Source of the DNA: Sphingobacterium gobiense
Lineage (GTDB): Bacteria > Bacteroidota > Bacteroidia > Sphingobacteriales > Sphingobacteriaceae
Length of the DNA: 63,335 bases
Reading direction: 5' to 3'
Assembly (NCBI RefSeq): GCF_002980575.1
Contig: NZ_PVBS01000007.1
Span: forward strand, 1 to 63,335
The translations under genes were made by a program, and so were the position numbers. A model generated the notes under the pieces. That model was not told the DNA's origin. It saw only the letters and a program-made list of their open reading frames with translations, and searched no databases. Position 1 is the first letter of the stretch; each line of letters begins with the position of its first letter. Positions 29,601 through 38,513 of this stretch are shown here, piece after piece.

Positions 29601-30660
29601 TACTGGAGTAGGCGTTCCAAAAGAGGTGCAATCTCGGGTATTTGATCGATATTTCCAAGTACAAGGCCGGTGGAATGCCGGCGAGAAAGGTAGTGGACTT
29701 GGGTTGTCCATAGTAAAAGAGTTCGTGCACCTGATGGCTGGAACGATACAATTTGTGAGCGAAGAAGGGATCGGGACCACGGTCAGTGTAAGATTACCAC
29801 TGGAACGATCTTCTCAAACCGTAGACGGTGGCTTGAACAATCAGCTAGAAATTGACGGAAATGGCTCGATGAAAATGAGAAACGATCCCGGAAGAGGAAT
29901 TAAAAGAGAACATCTGTTAAAGGTCATGGTAGTCGAAGATCATGCCGATTTTGCCTTTTATCTGCGGGATAACTTGGGGCAGTATTTCCAGATTAATATG
30001 TGCCAAACTACGGAAGAAGCCTTGAAGCAGGTGTATCAGTATAATCCGGATATCATCGTTTCAGACCTCCATTTGCCGGGGCGGTCAGGTATAGAATTTT
30101 GTAAAGAATTGCGCGCCAATGAACGGACAAAGCACATCCCTTTCATATTGATTACCGCTGTTGGGTCAGCAGAAAAAGAAATAGAAGCATTAAAAAACGG
30201 CGCGTCAGATTTTATCAGTAAGCCCTTCAACTTCGATGTTTTTTTATCTAAAATCAAAGCTTTCGTGGAGCAACAAGGTGTGATGGAAAAACGATACAAG
30301 AGACAAATCGACGTGAATGTTGGTAAAATAGACGTCGTAGACGAGGATGAACGATTTGTATGGAAGATCACAGCAATTATTGAAGATCATTTGCAAAATG
30401 AAAATTTTTCGGTGGAAGTCCTAGCGTCTCAGATGAATATGACCCGTGTGGGACTATATAAAAAGATATTGTCGATTACGGGGTTTACACCGATTGAATT
30501 TATTCGTAATATCCGGCTAAATAAAGCATTGGATTTACTTAAAAATACGCAGAAGACGGTCAGCGAAATATCCTACGAAGTGGGATTCGGTACACCAAAA
30601 CAGTTTAGCAAATACTTTAAGAGTTTTTACGGTGAGGTACCTTCCACTTACCGTAAGTGA
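26602..30660 (+). CDS. Hybrid two-component system regulator (HTCS), second copy
   Basis: 1352 residues with the same architecture as its upstream neighbour: signal peptide, periplasmic two-component propeller blades (WCGTSTGLSRFD, WVGTYKGGISYY, WIGTYHGGLNKFE and others), Y_Y_Y domain, transmembrane helix at about 795-815, HisKA with His about 855 in TNVSHEFRTP, HATPase (SDTGVGV, GSGLGLSIV), receiver with Asp about 1155 in IVSDLHLPG and an AraC domain ending EISYEVGFGTPKQFSKYFK. The two HTCS proteins share layout but have clearly different propeller sequences, as expected for different ligands. It sits immediately before the GH31-to-GH2 cluster and is the likely activator of PUL2, by analogy with other PULs. 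Confidence 0.95.
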   Translation: MMNRIAVIYVAMCVCLCCYGQQTINFKHLTVNEGLVSNHINAIIKDEQGFLWCGTSTGLSRFDGYRFKSYSHRPHDAHVLLNNNVQDLFIGFDKHLWVRTVKGNCVYDSERDLFHWNVDSILYANKFPHGDVRKIIMANQMAYVLYENGELAYLPAHEKNKFAEFCDYDLQGKPTDIYYDPERNVLLLVSDKGELVALDGDQLHVRQRTIFSFERLVEHAVFHLFVDDQSGIWVYAKNFPLGALYYKSLDSEARLFRCKNGHYTANNDNISNIQQVGRTIWMATDHGGINVFDLANPRVNYVVHEPYNKASLPYNSTTALYKDADGVMWVGTYKGGISYYHPDLNFFSLYQHRHGDENSLPFNDINCFVEDRHGNVWIGTNGGGVVRFDPRRHVFESYRNNPNDEFSLGGDVVVSLFIDRNEQLWIGTYHGGLNKFENGRFRRFLHSSNNAASINDNSVWSLFQDSRQRFWIGMLLGGIDLFDQSSSRFNRFKSIYPSTFSSSYNAKIVEDGRGNIWFGTSNGLVQLSVDDSIRVFDEHNDRYPLTNNVVSDMLEDKRGNIWVATQTGINILSADTMSYLSTRQGLIDNVVVGLVMDDHGDIWATTPKGISRITFNLPDKRYTIRNYDKSDGLQSSNFNERAIYKLRDGRLLFGGSEGFNIYAPSPKFSTSTDLRNASVVDFKIQVPNMANEDLESYVHRWLTSWHDTKRIEIPYPIQTFHILLSDFDFVQQHRPKLQYKLQGLSDNWIDVENMEIALANLGAGNYTLLIRGMDHNGTYSSPVSLMEITKLAPWWRSNWAYFIYILATGGLLLFFRKIEKMRARTRFSLIQAEEKARHAKEMEELRTRFFTNVSHEFRTPISLIISPVQKLRTTESDVGKKKYLDIIERNASSLLNLVNQLLDFNSIENNAYTLKKTYGDVFAVIRRVGEQFESIALAKRIHYVVEVPTTGVEAYVDFEKLERVVLNLLSNAFKFTPMGGQIYLNCVEPHENEIRLKISDTGVGVPKEVQSRVFDRYFQVQGRWNAGEKGSGLGLSIVKEFVHLMAGTIQFVSEEGIGTTVSVRLPLERSSQTVDGGLNNQLEIDGNGSMKMRNDPGRGIKREHLLKVMVVEDHADFAFYLRDNLGQYFQINMCQTTEEALKQVYQYNPDIIVSDLHLPGRSGIEFCKELRANERTKHIPFILITAVGSAEKEIEALKNGASDFISKPFNFDVFLSKIKAFVEQQGVMEKRYKRQIDVNVGKIDVVDEDERFVWKITAIIEDHLQNENFSVEVLASQMNMTRVGLYKKILSITGFTPIEFIRNIRLNKALDLLKNTQKTVSEISYEVGFGTPKQFSKYFKSFYGEVPSTYRK

Positions 30661-30678
30661 TTAGGACACTGTATTCGT

Positions 30679-30716
30679 GTTTTGTTAACATTTTAACCCA
30701 TAAAAGTTAACAAAAC
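30679..30716. promoter_or_regulatory. Perfect inverted repeat upstream of the PUL2 promoter (candidate HTCS operator)
   Basis: GTTTTGTTAAC (30679-30689) and GTTAACAAAAC (30706-30716) are exact reverse complements. The 16-nt centre adds a TTTTA/TAAAA pair. There is no T-run on either side, so it is not a normal terminator. It ends 5 nt before the -33 region of the promoter that follows, where an activator would bind. Confidence 0.5.
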
Positions 30717-30721
30717 AGCCC

Positions 30722-30751
30722 TTCGGACAAGCAAAACACTCCCTATGTTTG
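30722..30751 (+). promoter_or_regulatory. Promoter for the PUL2 operon
   Basis: TATGTTTG (30744-30751) is a full match to the -7 consensus; TTCG at 30722-30725, 18 nt upstream, is a poor -33 element, which is common in activator-dependent promoters. The leader of about 65 nt contains a small hairpin, GGAGAG (30779-30784) with CTCTCC (30797-30802). Confidence 0.45.
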
Positions 30752-30820
30752 CTTTGGAAATAATAACTATTATAAACAGGAGAGGTCTGATATTGGCTCT
30801 CCAAATTTCGTAAACCTTAT

Positions 30821-33691
30821 ATGATAATGTGTAAACTTCGTCTTACAGTGTTATGTTACTTGTTCGTTCACGGCATACAAGCAATCGGGCAATCTACTGA
30901 CATTGCAACCTATCAAAAAACAGACTACGGTGTAAAAATTAGCTTCATTGGATTAGCCACTTCGGTCGATCAGGATATTTACCTCGACGCTGTACGTGAT
31001 GATATCGTTCGCGTAACTGCCTTGCCTCCTGACGCCGCGTTGCCCGCTAAGGAAAGCCTGGTAATTGTGGATTCTCTGCGACGTTCAGTGAATGCTCTAT
31101 CAATAGACGTGCTCCAGGATACACTCTATTTACGAACAGAAAAACTCGTGTTGGCCACGTCCTTACGAACAGGACGAATCCTTTTTAAGGACAAAAATGA
31201 AAAAATTATTCTTGGAGAGCGAAAACGTGTAGACGGAAGCTTTAGACCGAATGCGTACAATGGAGATTCTTTTTACGCCTTAAATCAAGGCTTTGATGTA
31301 GACCAAAACGAAGGACTGTATGGATTGGGGCAACACCAAAACGCGGTGATGAATTATAACGGCGGAAAACAGGTCACTTTGCTTCAATATAACACAGAGA
31401 TTGGTATTCCGTTTCTGTTGTCGACGAACAACTATGGATTGTTGTGGCATAATTATTCGATCACAACAGCGGGCGATGTGCGCCCAATGTTACCCCTGAA
31501 CGCCTTTAAACTTACGTCCAAGGAAGGATTGACAGGTTGGTTGACGGCCACGTATTCGCATCGTGACCATCCGGATAGTGTGTGGTTGACAAGGCCAGAG
31601 TCTATCATCGATTATTCTTATTTGACTGATCAACACAAACTGCCTAAAGATATTGCATTAGCGAATGCGAAAGTGCGGTATGAAGGACAGGTAACATCGC
31701 CATATGATGGGTTGCACCGGCTGCATTTTAAATATGCCGGATATATGAAGGTATGGATAGATGGAGAATTATTGGAAGACCGTTGGCGGGAATCATGGAA
31801 TGCCGGAACGTTTGAAATCGCAAAGGAGATGGAGGCGAGCAAACCTTATGATATCCGTATTGAATGGCTTCCAGATGGTGGTGAATCATACTTTACATTG
31901 AATTGGCAAAGCCCGCTGCCAACGGAATTGAAAAGTACGTTTTCTTTCGCCTCGGAGGCCGGCGACGCAATTGACTATTATTTTATCTACGGTCAGGATA
32001 TGGATGATGTGATAGCGGGTTACCGCCATCTGTCGGGCAGAGCGCCGATTATGCCCTTGTGGAGCTTTGGGTATTGGCAAAGTCGTGAGCGATACAAGAC
32101 CCAAGAGGAAATCGAGGAGGTCGCTCGGGAGTTTAGGGAACGTCGTATACCAATTGATAATATGGTGCAAGATTGGTCCTATTGGGCGGAACACGATTGG
32201 GGAAGTCACGATTTTGATAAAAGCCGCTTTCCAGATCCCGATGGGATGATTAAACGCCTGCACGACATGCATATGCGTGTTATGATTTCGGTCTGGCCAA
32301 AAATCAATGAAGAGTCGTCCGTGTACCCCATGTTCAACAAGAAAGGATGGTTGTACGCTCGTAATATTTATGACGGGAGGAAAGATTGGATCGGCAAAGG
32401 CTACACATCCACGTTTTATGATCCCTTCCAACAGGGAGCACGTCAGGGATTTTGGGATTTAATGAACGATAAGCTTTATAAAAAGGGGATCGATGCCTGG
32501 TGGATGGATGCCAGCGAACCAGATATTCATTCAAATATCAATCTGGACGAGCGCAAAGCCGTGTTTCAACCCGCTATCGGATCTTCCGTACGCTATTACA
32601 ATACTTTTCCTTTGATGAATGCCAAGGGAATTTACGAAGGGCAACGCCAGACGGATCCTAACAACCGGGTGTTTATCCTAACACGATCTTATTTTGCAGG
32701 GCAACAGCGTTATAGCGCTGCGGCCTGGAGCGGCGATATTGCCTCACGCTGGCATGATATGAAAGACCAAATTGCAGCAGGCGTTAATTTTTCGATGTCT
32801 GGCACGCCTTACTGGACAATGGACGCGGGTGGATTTCTGGTAGAGAAACGTTTTCATAAGCCTACGCAGGCCGACTTAGAAGAATGGCGGGAGATGAATA
32901 CACGTTGGTACCAGTATGGCGCTTTCCTGCCCATGTTCCGGGCGCACGGCCAGTTTCCGTTTAGGGAGCCTTTTAACATCGCGGGTGAAGGCCACCCAGC
33001 CTATGCGAGTATGCTGTACTACATTCATTTACGTTATAAACTCTTGATGTACAATTATAGTCTGGCTGCGAAAACCTTCTTCGACAACTATACGATGATT
33101 CGTGGACTGGCAATGGATTTTCCGCAAGACCAGCAGACTTATGCCGTCAATGATCAATACCTCTGGGGACCATCGCTTTTGATTAATCCCGTTACCGAAA
33201 AAGGAGCGACGAAGCGAACTGTTTACCTGCCCCAAGGAGCCGCATGGTACGACCTGTACGCGGGGAAACGGTATGAAGGCGGGCATGTGATTCAGGCAGA
33301 TGCACCATATGAGCGTATACCGGTATTCGTCCGATCTGGGTCGATACTGCCCGTCGGAAAGGAACTGCAGTATACGGATGAAAAACCGCAAGATGAACTG
33401 ACCTTATTTGTTTATGATGGAGCGGACGGTGTATTTGAGCTGTATGAGGATGAAGGAGATAATTATAATTACGAGAAAGGTAAGTGTAGTATAATCCGTA
33501 TCCTATATAATAACCAAGACGGGAAACTGACGATTGGAGAACGGAAGGGAAGCTTTGATGGGATGCTGCAGAAAAGAACTTTCCAGGTGGTATTTGTGTC
33601 TTCGCAAACACCAATCGGTATAGATTCGGAACACATAAAAAAGAAAACCGTCTCCTACCAAGGAAAATCGACAAGTATAACAATCAGGTAA
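30821..33691 (+). CDS. GH31 alpha-xylosidase-type enzyme with PA14 insert
   Basis: 956 residues with a signal peptide ending AIGQ. The GH31 N-terminal sandwich is interrupted at about 270-370 by a PA14-type domain (VTSPYDGLHRLHFKYAGYMKVWIDG with an LNWQSP end), followed by the TIM barrel. The nucleophile Asp is about 563 in WWMDASEPD and the acid/base Asp about 638 in AWSGDIASRW. A PA14 insert is characteristic of the xyloglucan-active alpha-xylosidases such as BoGH31A and CjXyl31A, which remove xylose from the non-reducing end of xyloglucan oligosaccharides. With a BACON-GH5 and a GH2 in the same operon, that role is the best assignment; specificity is inferred. Confidence 0.9.
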   Translation: MIMCKLRLTVLCYLFVHGIQAIGQSTDIATYQKTDYGVKISFIGLATSVDQDIYLDAVRDDIVRVTALPPDAALPAKESLVIVDSLRRSVNALSIDVLQDTLYLRTEKLVLATSLRTGRILFKDKNEKIILGERKRVDGSFRPNAYNGDSFYALNQGFDVDQNEGLYGLGQHQNAVMNYNGGKQVTLLQYNTEIGIPFLLSTNNYGLLWHNYSITTAGDVRPMLPLNAFKLTSKEGLTGWLTATYSHRDHPDSVWLTRPESIIDYSYLTDQHKLPKDIALANAKVRYEGQVTSPYDGLHRLHFKYAGYMKVWIDGELLEDRWRESWNAGTFEIAKEMEASKPYDIRIEWLPDGGESYFTLNWQSPLPTELKSTFSFASEAGDAIDYYFIYGQDMDDVIAGYRHLSGRAPIMPLWSFGYWQSRERYKTQEEIEEVAREFRERRIPIDNMVQDWSYWAEHDWGSHDFDKSRFPDPDGMIKRLHDMHMRVMISVWPKINEESSVYPMFNKKGWLYARNIYDGRKDWIGKGYTSTFYDPFQQGARQGFWDLMNDKLYKKGIDAWWMDASEPDIHSNINLDERKAVFQPAIGSSVRYYNTFPLMNAKGIYEGQRQTDPNNRVFILTRSYFAGQQRYSAAAWSGDIASRWHDMKDQIAAGVNFSMSGTPYWTMDAGGFLVEKRFHKPTQADLEEWREMNTRWYQYGAFLPMFRAHGQFPFREPFNIAGEGHPAYASMLYYIHLRYKLLMYNYSLAAKTFFDNYTMIRGLAMDFPQDQQTYAVNDQYLWGPSLLINPVTEKGATKRTVYLPQGAAWYDLYAGKRYEGGHVIQADAPYERIPVFVRSGSILPVGKELQYTDEKPQDELTLFVYDGADGVFELYEDEGDNYNYEKGKCSIIRILYNNQDGKLTIGERKGSFDGMLQKRTFQVVFVSSQTPIGIDSEHIKKKTVSYQGKSTSITIR

Positions 33692-33715
33692 CAACCAGTT
33701 TTAAACAAAAATAAA

Positions 33716-36700
33716 ATGAAGAAGCAACAATTTTATCGCCATGCGCTCCTGCTTGTCATGCTGTTTGTCAGCTCGCAGGTATGGGCACAGACTATTCGCG
33801 GTAGCGTTGTGTCCGCAGACACAGACGAACCGCTGACCGGAGCCAGTATTCAGGTAAAGGGGCAGCAAGCGTCTACCGCGACAGACTCGCAGGGAAATTT
33901 TATGTTGGACGCACCTGCCGGAGCGACACTGGTGGTATCCTATGTGGGGTATCAAACGCAGGAAATCCAAGTGTCGGAGGGGGAAACTCTATTGATTCGT
34001 TTGATGGCAGAAGCATCTGACTTAGAGCAGGTGGTCGTCATCGGTTACGGAGCGCAAAAGAAAAAACTCAACACGGGGGCGAATCTCCGGGTGGAAGGCG
34101 CTGATCTGGAAAAACGAAATCAGCTAAATCCTTTACAGGCCTTACAGGGACAGGCGCCGGGTGTATCGATTACGGCCAATTCCGGTCAGCCCGGTGCGGA
34201 TATGAAAGTCGTTGTCCGTGGGCTTGGGACCATCGGTAACTCCGGTCCATTGTACGTCATCGACGGTATTCCGGGAGGGGATATTAGTATCCTGAATCCT
34301 GCTGACATTGTCTCCATTGATGTGCTGAAGGATGCTGCGTCGGCCGCCATCTACGGTTCGCAGGCGGCTAACGGAGTCGTGCTTGTCACCACGAAAATGG
34401 GCAGATCAGGGAAGACACAGTTGGCATTCGATGCCTTCGGGGGCGTACAGAACGTCGGACGTAGAATCCCCTTGTTAAATGCGGATCAATATAAGACGAT
34501 TATGAATGAACAGGCGCTGAACACCGGTTCGGCTCTCATTGATTTCGATGGGATGGAGGGATTGGCCGATACGGACTGGCTGGACTATATGTTCACCGAC
34601 GATGCGAAAATGCAAAATTATAATCTCGGCCTGACGGGAGGCTCCGAAAACTCGGTATATGCCATGTCGCTTAACTATATCGGGCAGGAAGGAATAGCGG
34701 GCGGAAGGGATGTCTCCAATTATGAACGGTATGGTTTTCGTATCAACTCCGAACACAAATTGTTGGACCAATTCCTAACTATCGGTCAACATCTGAATTT
34801 CAATTATATCCGCAATAATGGAATCAATGTTGGCAACCAATACAACAACACGCTACGTGGCGCTTTTGCCACATCACCATTATCGCCTGTGTATTCCAGC
34901 AACGGCCGATTCGGAAGCCCATATAACGATACCTCAAACTCGCCGTGGTACAATGGGGATGGAAACCCCTACGGGGCAATGATGACCAATTCGAATAACC
35001 AAAACGACGCACAACGCATGTTGGCTGATATTTACGCGGAGATCGAGCTTATACCGGGTTTGAAAATTAAGACGATAGGCGGATTCAATTACTCCGCTTC
35101 TGAATATCGAAGTTTTACACCATTGTATCAGTTTTCCGCGTTCAGCTATAATCTGGACCACACGACGGTAAATCAGAATATGGGAAAAGGGAATACCTTG
35201 ACCTGGACGAATACAGCTACATATGACTTTAATGTCGCTACGGATCATCAGTTTACCGCCATGGTGGGGATGGAGTCGCAGCGTTATCAAGGAACCTACC
35301 TGTCCGGTTCCAACTGGAATCTATTATCGCAATTCAATGATTTTGCACATGCCTATCTCGATAATACCACCGGGCAGGCGCATTTGGATGACGAAGGCAA
35401 TATCGTGGAAACCCGATTCGTCAATGGCCGTCCGGAAAATATGTATAGAAGGGTGTCTTATTTCGGTCGTTTAGGCTATAATTTCAAGGAAAAGTATTTG
35501 CTGAATGCGACTTTACGTGCCGATGGATCTTCTAAATTTGCTAAGGACAATAGGTGGGGATATTTCCCTTCGGTATCCGCCGGGTGGATACTTTCCGCTG
35601 AAGAATTTTTTGCACCCTGGAGTAGTTCCGTTAATTTCCTGAAATTACGTGCTTCCTGGGGACAGGTGGGCAATCAGGATATTGCGGACTTTCAGTTCGC
35701 ATCGCCGATCAATACCTCAACGGGCTGGACCGCGGATAATCCAGCAGCGCATTACGTGTTCGGTACAGGCAATGTAAATGTACCTGGCGCGTATCCTAGC
35801 CGTCTATCCAATCCACTATTAACTTGGGAAACTTCTGAACAGACCAATGTGGGGTTGGATGCTAAGTTTTTAGATAACCGTTTGGACCTCGTAGCCGATT
35901 TCTACATAAAGAATACGAAAAATTGGTTAGTCCAGCCCCCGATATTAGCTACGGCGGGTGCTGGAGCGCCTTTTATTAATGGCGGAAGTGTCCGAAATAC
36001 GGGTGTCGAACTGGGTTTGGCTTGGAACGATCGTATAGGGGAAGTATCCTATCGGGCGGGAATTAATGGTGCGTACAACAAAAATCGCGTAGGATCAATC
36101 CCGACGGAAGACGGCATCATCCATGGAGAAATTAATATGCTGTTCGATAATTCGGAAGAATTCTATCGTGCGCAAAACGGACATGCGATTGGCTATTTTT
36201 GGGGATACCAAACGGACGGCCTTTTTCAAAGTGAAGCAGACATTGCCTCATGGCGTGATCAAGGACGCGGTATTTTGCAACCGAACGTAAAACCTGGCGA
36301 TGTAAAATATGTTGATCAGAATGGGGATGGCAGGATCAACGCCTTGGACAAGATTGATCTCGGTGTCGGTTTGCCAAACTTCACCTTTGGTTTCAATGTG
36401 GGGGTGAATTATAAGAATTTTGATTTCTCCCTAGATGCTTATGGCGTAACTGGAAACAAGATTGTCCAGTCCTTACGCAACCACGCGAATAAGCAAGCAA
36501 ACTATACGACACAGATTTTAGACAGATGGACTGGTGAGGGAACATCCAATAGCATCCCGCGCGTCACGGAGACCAATGTGAACTGGCAGTTTTCCGATTT
36601 GTATTTGCAAGATGGCGACTTTTTAAGGATAGCCAATGTTACGTTGGGGTACGACTTCTCGAAATTGACGACCTGGAAGTACGCCAATCAAATCCGATTA

Positions 36701-36853
36701 TATGTCCAAGGGCAGAATCTGTTTACGTTCACAAAGTATGACGGCATGGATCCGGAAATAGGTTACGGCACTTCGGGTTGGGTATCCGGTATTGATCTGG
36801 GATATTACCCTCGACCTAAGGTCGTGTTGTTCGGTCTGAATGTTAAGTTTTAA
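33716..36853 (+). CDS. SusC-family TonB-dependent receptor of PUL2
   Basis: Intact 1045-residue outer-membrane transporter. Signal peptide (ends QVWAQ), carboxypeptidase-regulatory-like domain at about 25-100 (TIRGSVVSADTDEPLTGASI), plug with EQVVVIGYGAQKKK and AASAAIYGSQAANGVVLVTTK, then the beta-barrel, ending with the aromatic GLNVKF expected for BAM insertion. It starts 24 nt after the GH31 stop and 12 nt before susD. It would import xyloglucan oligosaccharides using TonB energy, if the locus assignment is right. Confidence 0.96.
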   Translation: MKKQQFYRHALLLVMLFVSSQVWAQTIRGSVVSADTDEPLTGASIQVKGQQASTATDSQGNFMLDAPAGATLVVSYVGYQTQEIQVSEGETLLIRLMAEASDLEQVVVIGYGAQKKKLNTGANLRVEGADLEKRNQLNPLQALQGQAPGVSITANSGQPGADMKVVVRGLGTIGNSGPLYVIDGIPGGDISILNPADIVSIDVLKDAASAAIYGSQAANGVVLVTTKMGRSGKTQLAFDAFGGVQNVGRRIPLLNADQYKTIMNEQALNTGSALIDFDGMEGLADTDWLDYMFTDDAKMQNYNLGLTGGSENSVYAMSLNYIGQEGIAGGRDVSNYERYGFRINSEHKLLDQFLTIGQHLNFNYIRNNGINVGNQYNNTLRGAFATSPLSPVYSSNGRFGSPYNDTSNSPWYNGDGNPYGAMMTNSNNQNDAQRMLADIYAEIELIPGLKIKTIGGFNYSASEYRSFTPLYQFSAFSYNLDHTTVNQNMGKGNTLTWTNTATYDFNVATDHQFTAMVGMESQRYQGTYLSGSNWNLLSQFNDFAHAYLDNTTGQAHLDDEGNIVETRFVNGRPENMYRRVSYFGRLGYNFKEKYLLNATLRADGSSKFAKDNRWGYFPSVSAGWILSAEEFFAPWSSSVNFLKLRASWGQVGNQDIADFQFASPINTSTGWTADNPAAHYVFGTGNVNVPGAYPSRLSNPLLTWETSEQTNVGLDAKFLDNRLDLVADFYIKNTKNWLVQPPILATAGAGAPFINGGSVRNTGVELGLAWNDRIGEVSYRAGINGAYNKNRVGSIPTEDGIIHGEINMLFDNSEEFYRAQNGHAIGYFWGYQTDGLFQSEADIASWRDQGRGILQPNVKPGDVKYVDQNGDGRINALDKIDLGVGLPNFTFGFNVGVNYKNFDFSLDAYGVTGNKIVQSLRNHANKQANYTTQILDRWTGEGTSNSIPRVTETNVNWQFSDLYLQDGDFLRIANVTLGYDFSKLTTWKYANQIRLYVQGQNLFTFTKYDGMDPEIGYGTSGWVSGIDLGYYPRPKVVLFGLNVKF

Positions 36854-36865
36854 AAATAGACAAAA

Positions 36866-38494
36866 ATGAAAACATCAAGCATATTATACATATCACTATT
36901 GGCGTCGAGCTTATTTTTTGGAGCATGTTCTTCTAGCTTTCTAGACGTCGAACCGATAACGGAAGTTGTGGAAAGTAATTTTTATAAAACGATAGAAGAT
37001 GCCGAAATGGCATTGGTAGGTTGCTATGACGGTTATCAGCGTACCTCGTCCAACGGAAATCTTTCTTTTGTCGTGGCGTCGGAGATCTTGTCTGACAACT
37101 GCTTCGGGGGTACGGGACATACCGATGGAAGAGCTTATCAGGTGTTGGATCGCTTTGATATCGGCCAGTCGCCATCCGACAACAATCTATTTGATGGAAC
37201 ATGGACAGATTATTATGCCGGCATCTTTCGATGTAATACCCTGTTGAATAAGATGGAAGAAACGGACTTCGGGGACGCTCAGATAACCAAGTTACGTATA
37301 GAAGGGGAGGCACGTTTCCTACGTGCGCTGATGTACTTTGATATGGTGCGTTTGTTTGAACGTATCCCGCTACTGACAAGTGCTACCAGAGAGAACGTAC
37401 CCCAAGCAGATTACAAGCAAACCTATCGGCTTATTGTCGAAGACCTGATGTTCGCTGCAGCGAATATCCCCGAAGATGCATATCCGAAAGCGAATGCAGC
37501 GACGAATGACGGGCGGGTGACCCCACATGCGGCCAAGGCACTGCTAGCGCGGGTATACCTGTTTTACACCGGATATTATGGAATGGATGATCTCGATATC
37601 AGTAAAGCTGCTGTATTGGCTGGTTTGGAAGATATTATTAACAGCAATGAATTCAGTTTAGTCAACGAATTTAAGGGGCTATGGCCTGCTGCCAGTTATG
37701 TGCCTGTTCCTGAAGATAATACCTTGGATCGGTCGGCTTATGCAGGTAAAGGAAATAGCGAGGTAGTCTTTGCTAAAAAGTTCAATAACACACAGAACTA
37801 TGACGGTCTTGTGGACGGGAACCGTTGGCTAGTCATGTTGGGCCTGCGAAATACCAACTTTTCCCCTTATGGACAGGGCTGGGGCGCAGCGACGGTCAAC
37901 CCCCGCTTGGTAAATGCCTATGCGGATACCGATACACGTAAAGTGGCCTCTATTATCGATATTGAAGGAGAAGGGATCAGCGAATTCGATCAGAACGATC
38001 AACGTGAGTATACCGGATTTGCAAATAAGAAATATACGCCCACAGCGTTACCAGACGGCACTTCGAATACAGGAGGGCAGAATGACTTTCAGCTCTCGCA
38101 GGATCAGGATTATTTTGTTATCCGCTATGCGGATGTGCTGTTGATGGCTGCCGAGTTGGGTTCGTCCCAGGCACAAAACTACTTTAACCGGGTTAGACAA
38201 CGTGCCTACGGTACAAGTTATACGGTATTGTCGGTGAGCAAGGAAGCGATCCTCCAAGAAAGAAGACTGGAATTTGCCTTTGAGGGGATACGGTATTGGG
38301 ATCTGTTGCGGCAAGGTGTAGAAAGTGCGGCTGCAACGATTGCGCAGACCCAAAATGTAACGAGTGGTTCGGCGCCGGATCAGGTTGTCATCAATGCACA
38401 GCATATTATCAATACGCGTGGGCTCATGCAGATTCCGAATAATCAGATTACCCTGTCCAATGGTGTTTTGCAACAAAATGATGGTTGGGACTAA
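36866..38494 (+). CDS. SusD/RagB-family lipoprotein of PUL2 (SGBP-A type)
   Basis: 542 residues with lipobox FFGAC and the SusD fold: FLDVEPITEVVESNFYKTIEDAEMALVGCYDGYQ, ARFLRALMYFDMVRLFERIPLL, RVTPHAAKALLARVYLFYTGYYG, and C-terminal FAFEGIRYWDLLRQG and MQIPNNQITLS. It forms the lid of the adjacent SusC and binds the glycan. In the known xyloglucan locus of Bacteroides ovatus the matching protein is SGBP-A. Confidence 0.96.
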   Translation: MKTSSILYISLLASSLFFGACSSSFLDVEPITEVVESNFYKTIEDAEMALVGCYDGYQRTSSNGNLSFVVASEILSDNCFGGTGHTDGRAYQVLDRFDIGQSPSDNNLFDGTWTDYYAGIFRCNTLLNKMEETDFGDAQITKLRIEGEARFLRALMYFDMVRLFERIPLLTSATRENVPQADYKQTYRLIVEDLMFAAANIPEDAYPKANAATNDGRVTPHAAKALLARVYLFYTGYYGMDDLDISKAAVLAGLEDIINSNEFSLVNEFKGLWPAASYVPVPEDNTLDRSAYAGKGNSEVVFAKKFNNTQNYDGLVDGNRWLVMLGLRNTNFSPYGQGWGAATVNPRLVNAYADTDTRKVASIIDIEGEGISEFDQNDQREYTGFANKKYTPTALPDGTSNTGGQNDFQLSQDQDYFVIRYADVLLMAAELGSSQAQNYFNRVRQRAYGTSYTVLSVSKEAILQERRLEFAFEGIRYWDLLRQGVESAAATIAQTQNVTSGSAPDQVVINAQHIINTRGLMQIPNNQITLSNGVLQQNDGWD

Positions 38495-38513
38495 ACTTAT
38501 AAACGATAAAAAT

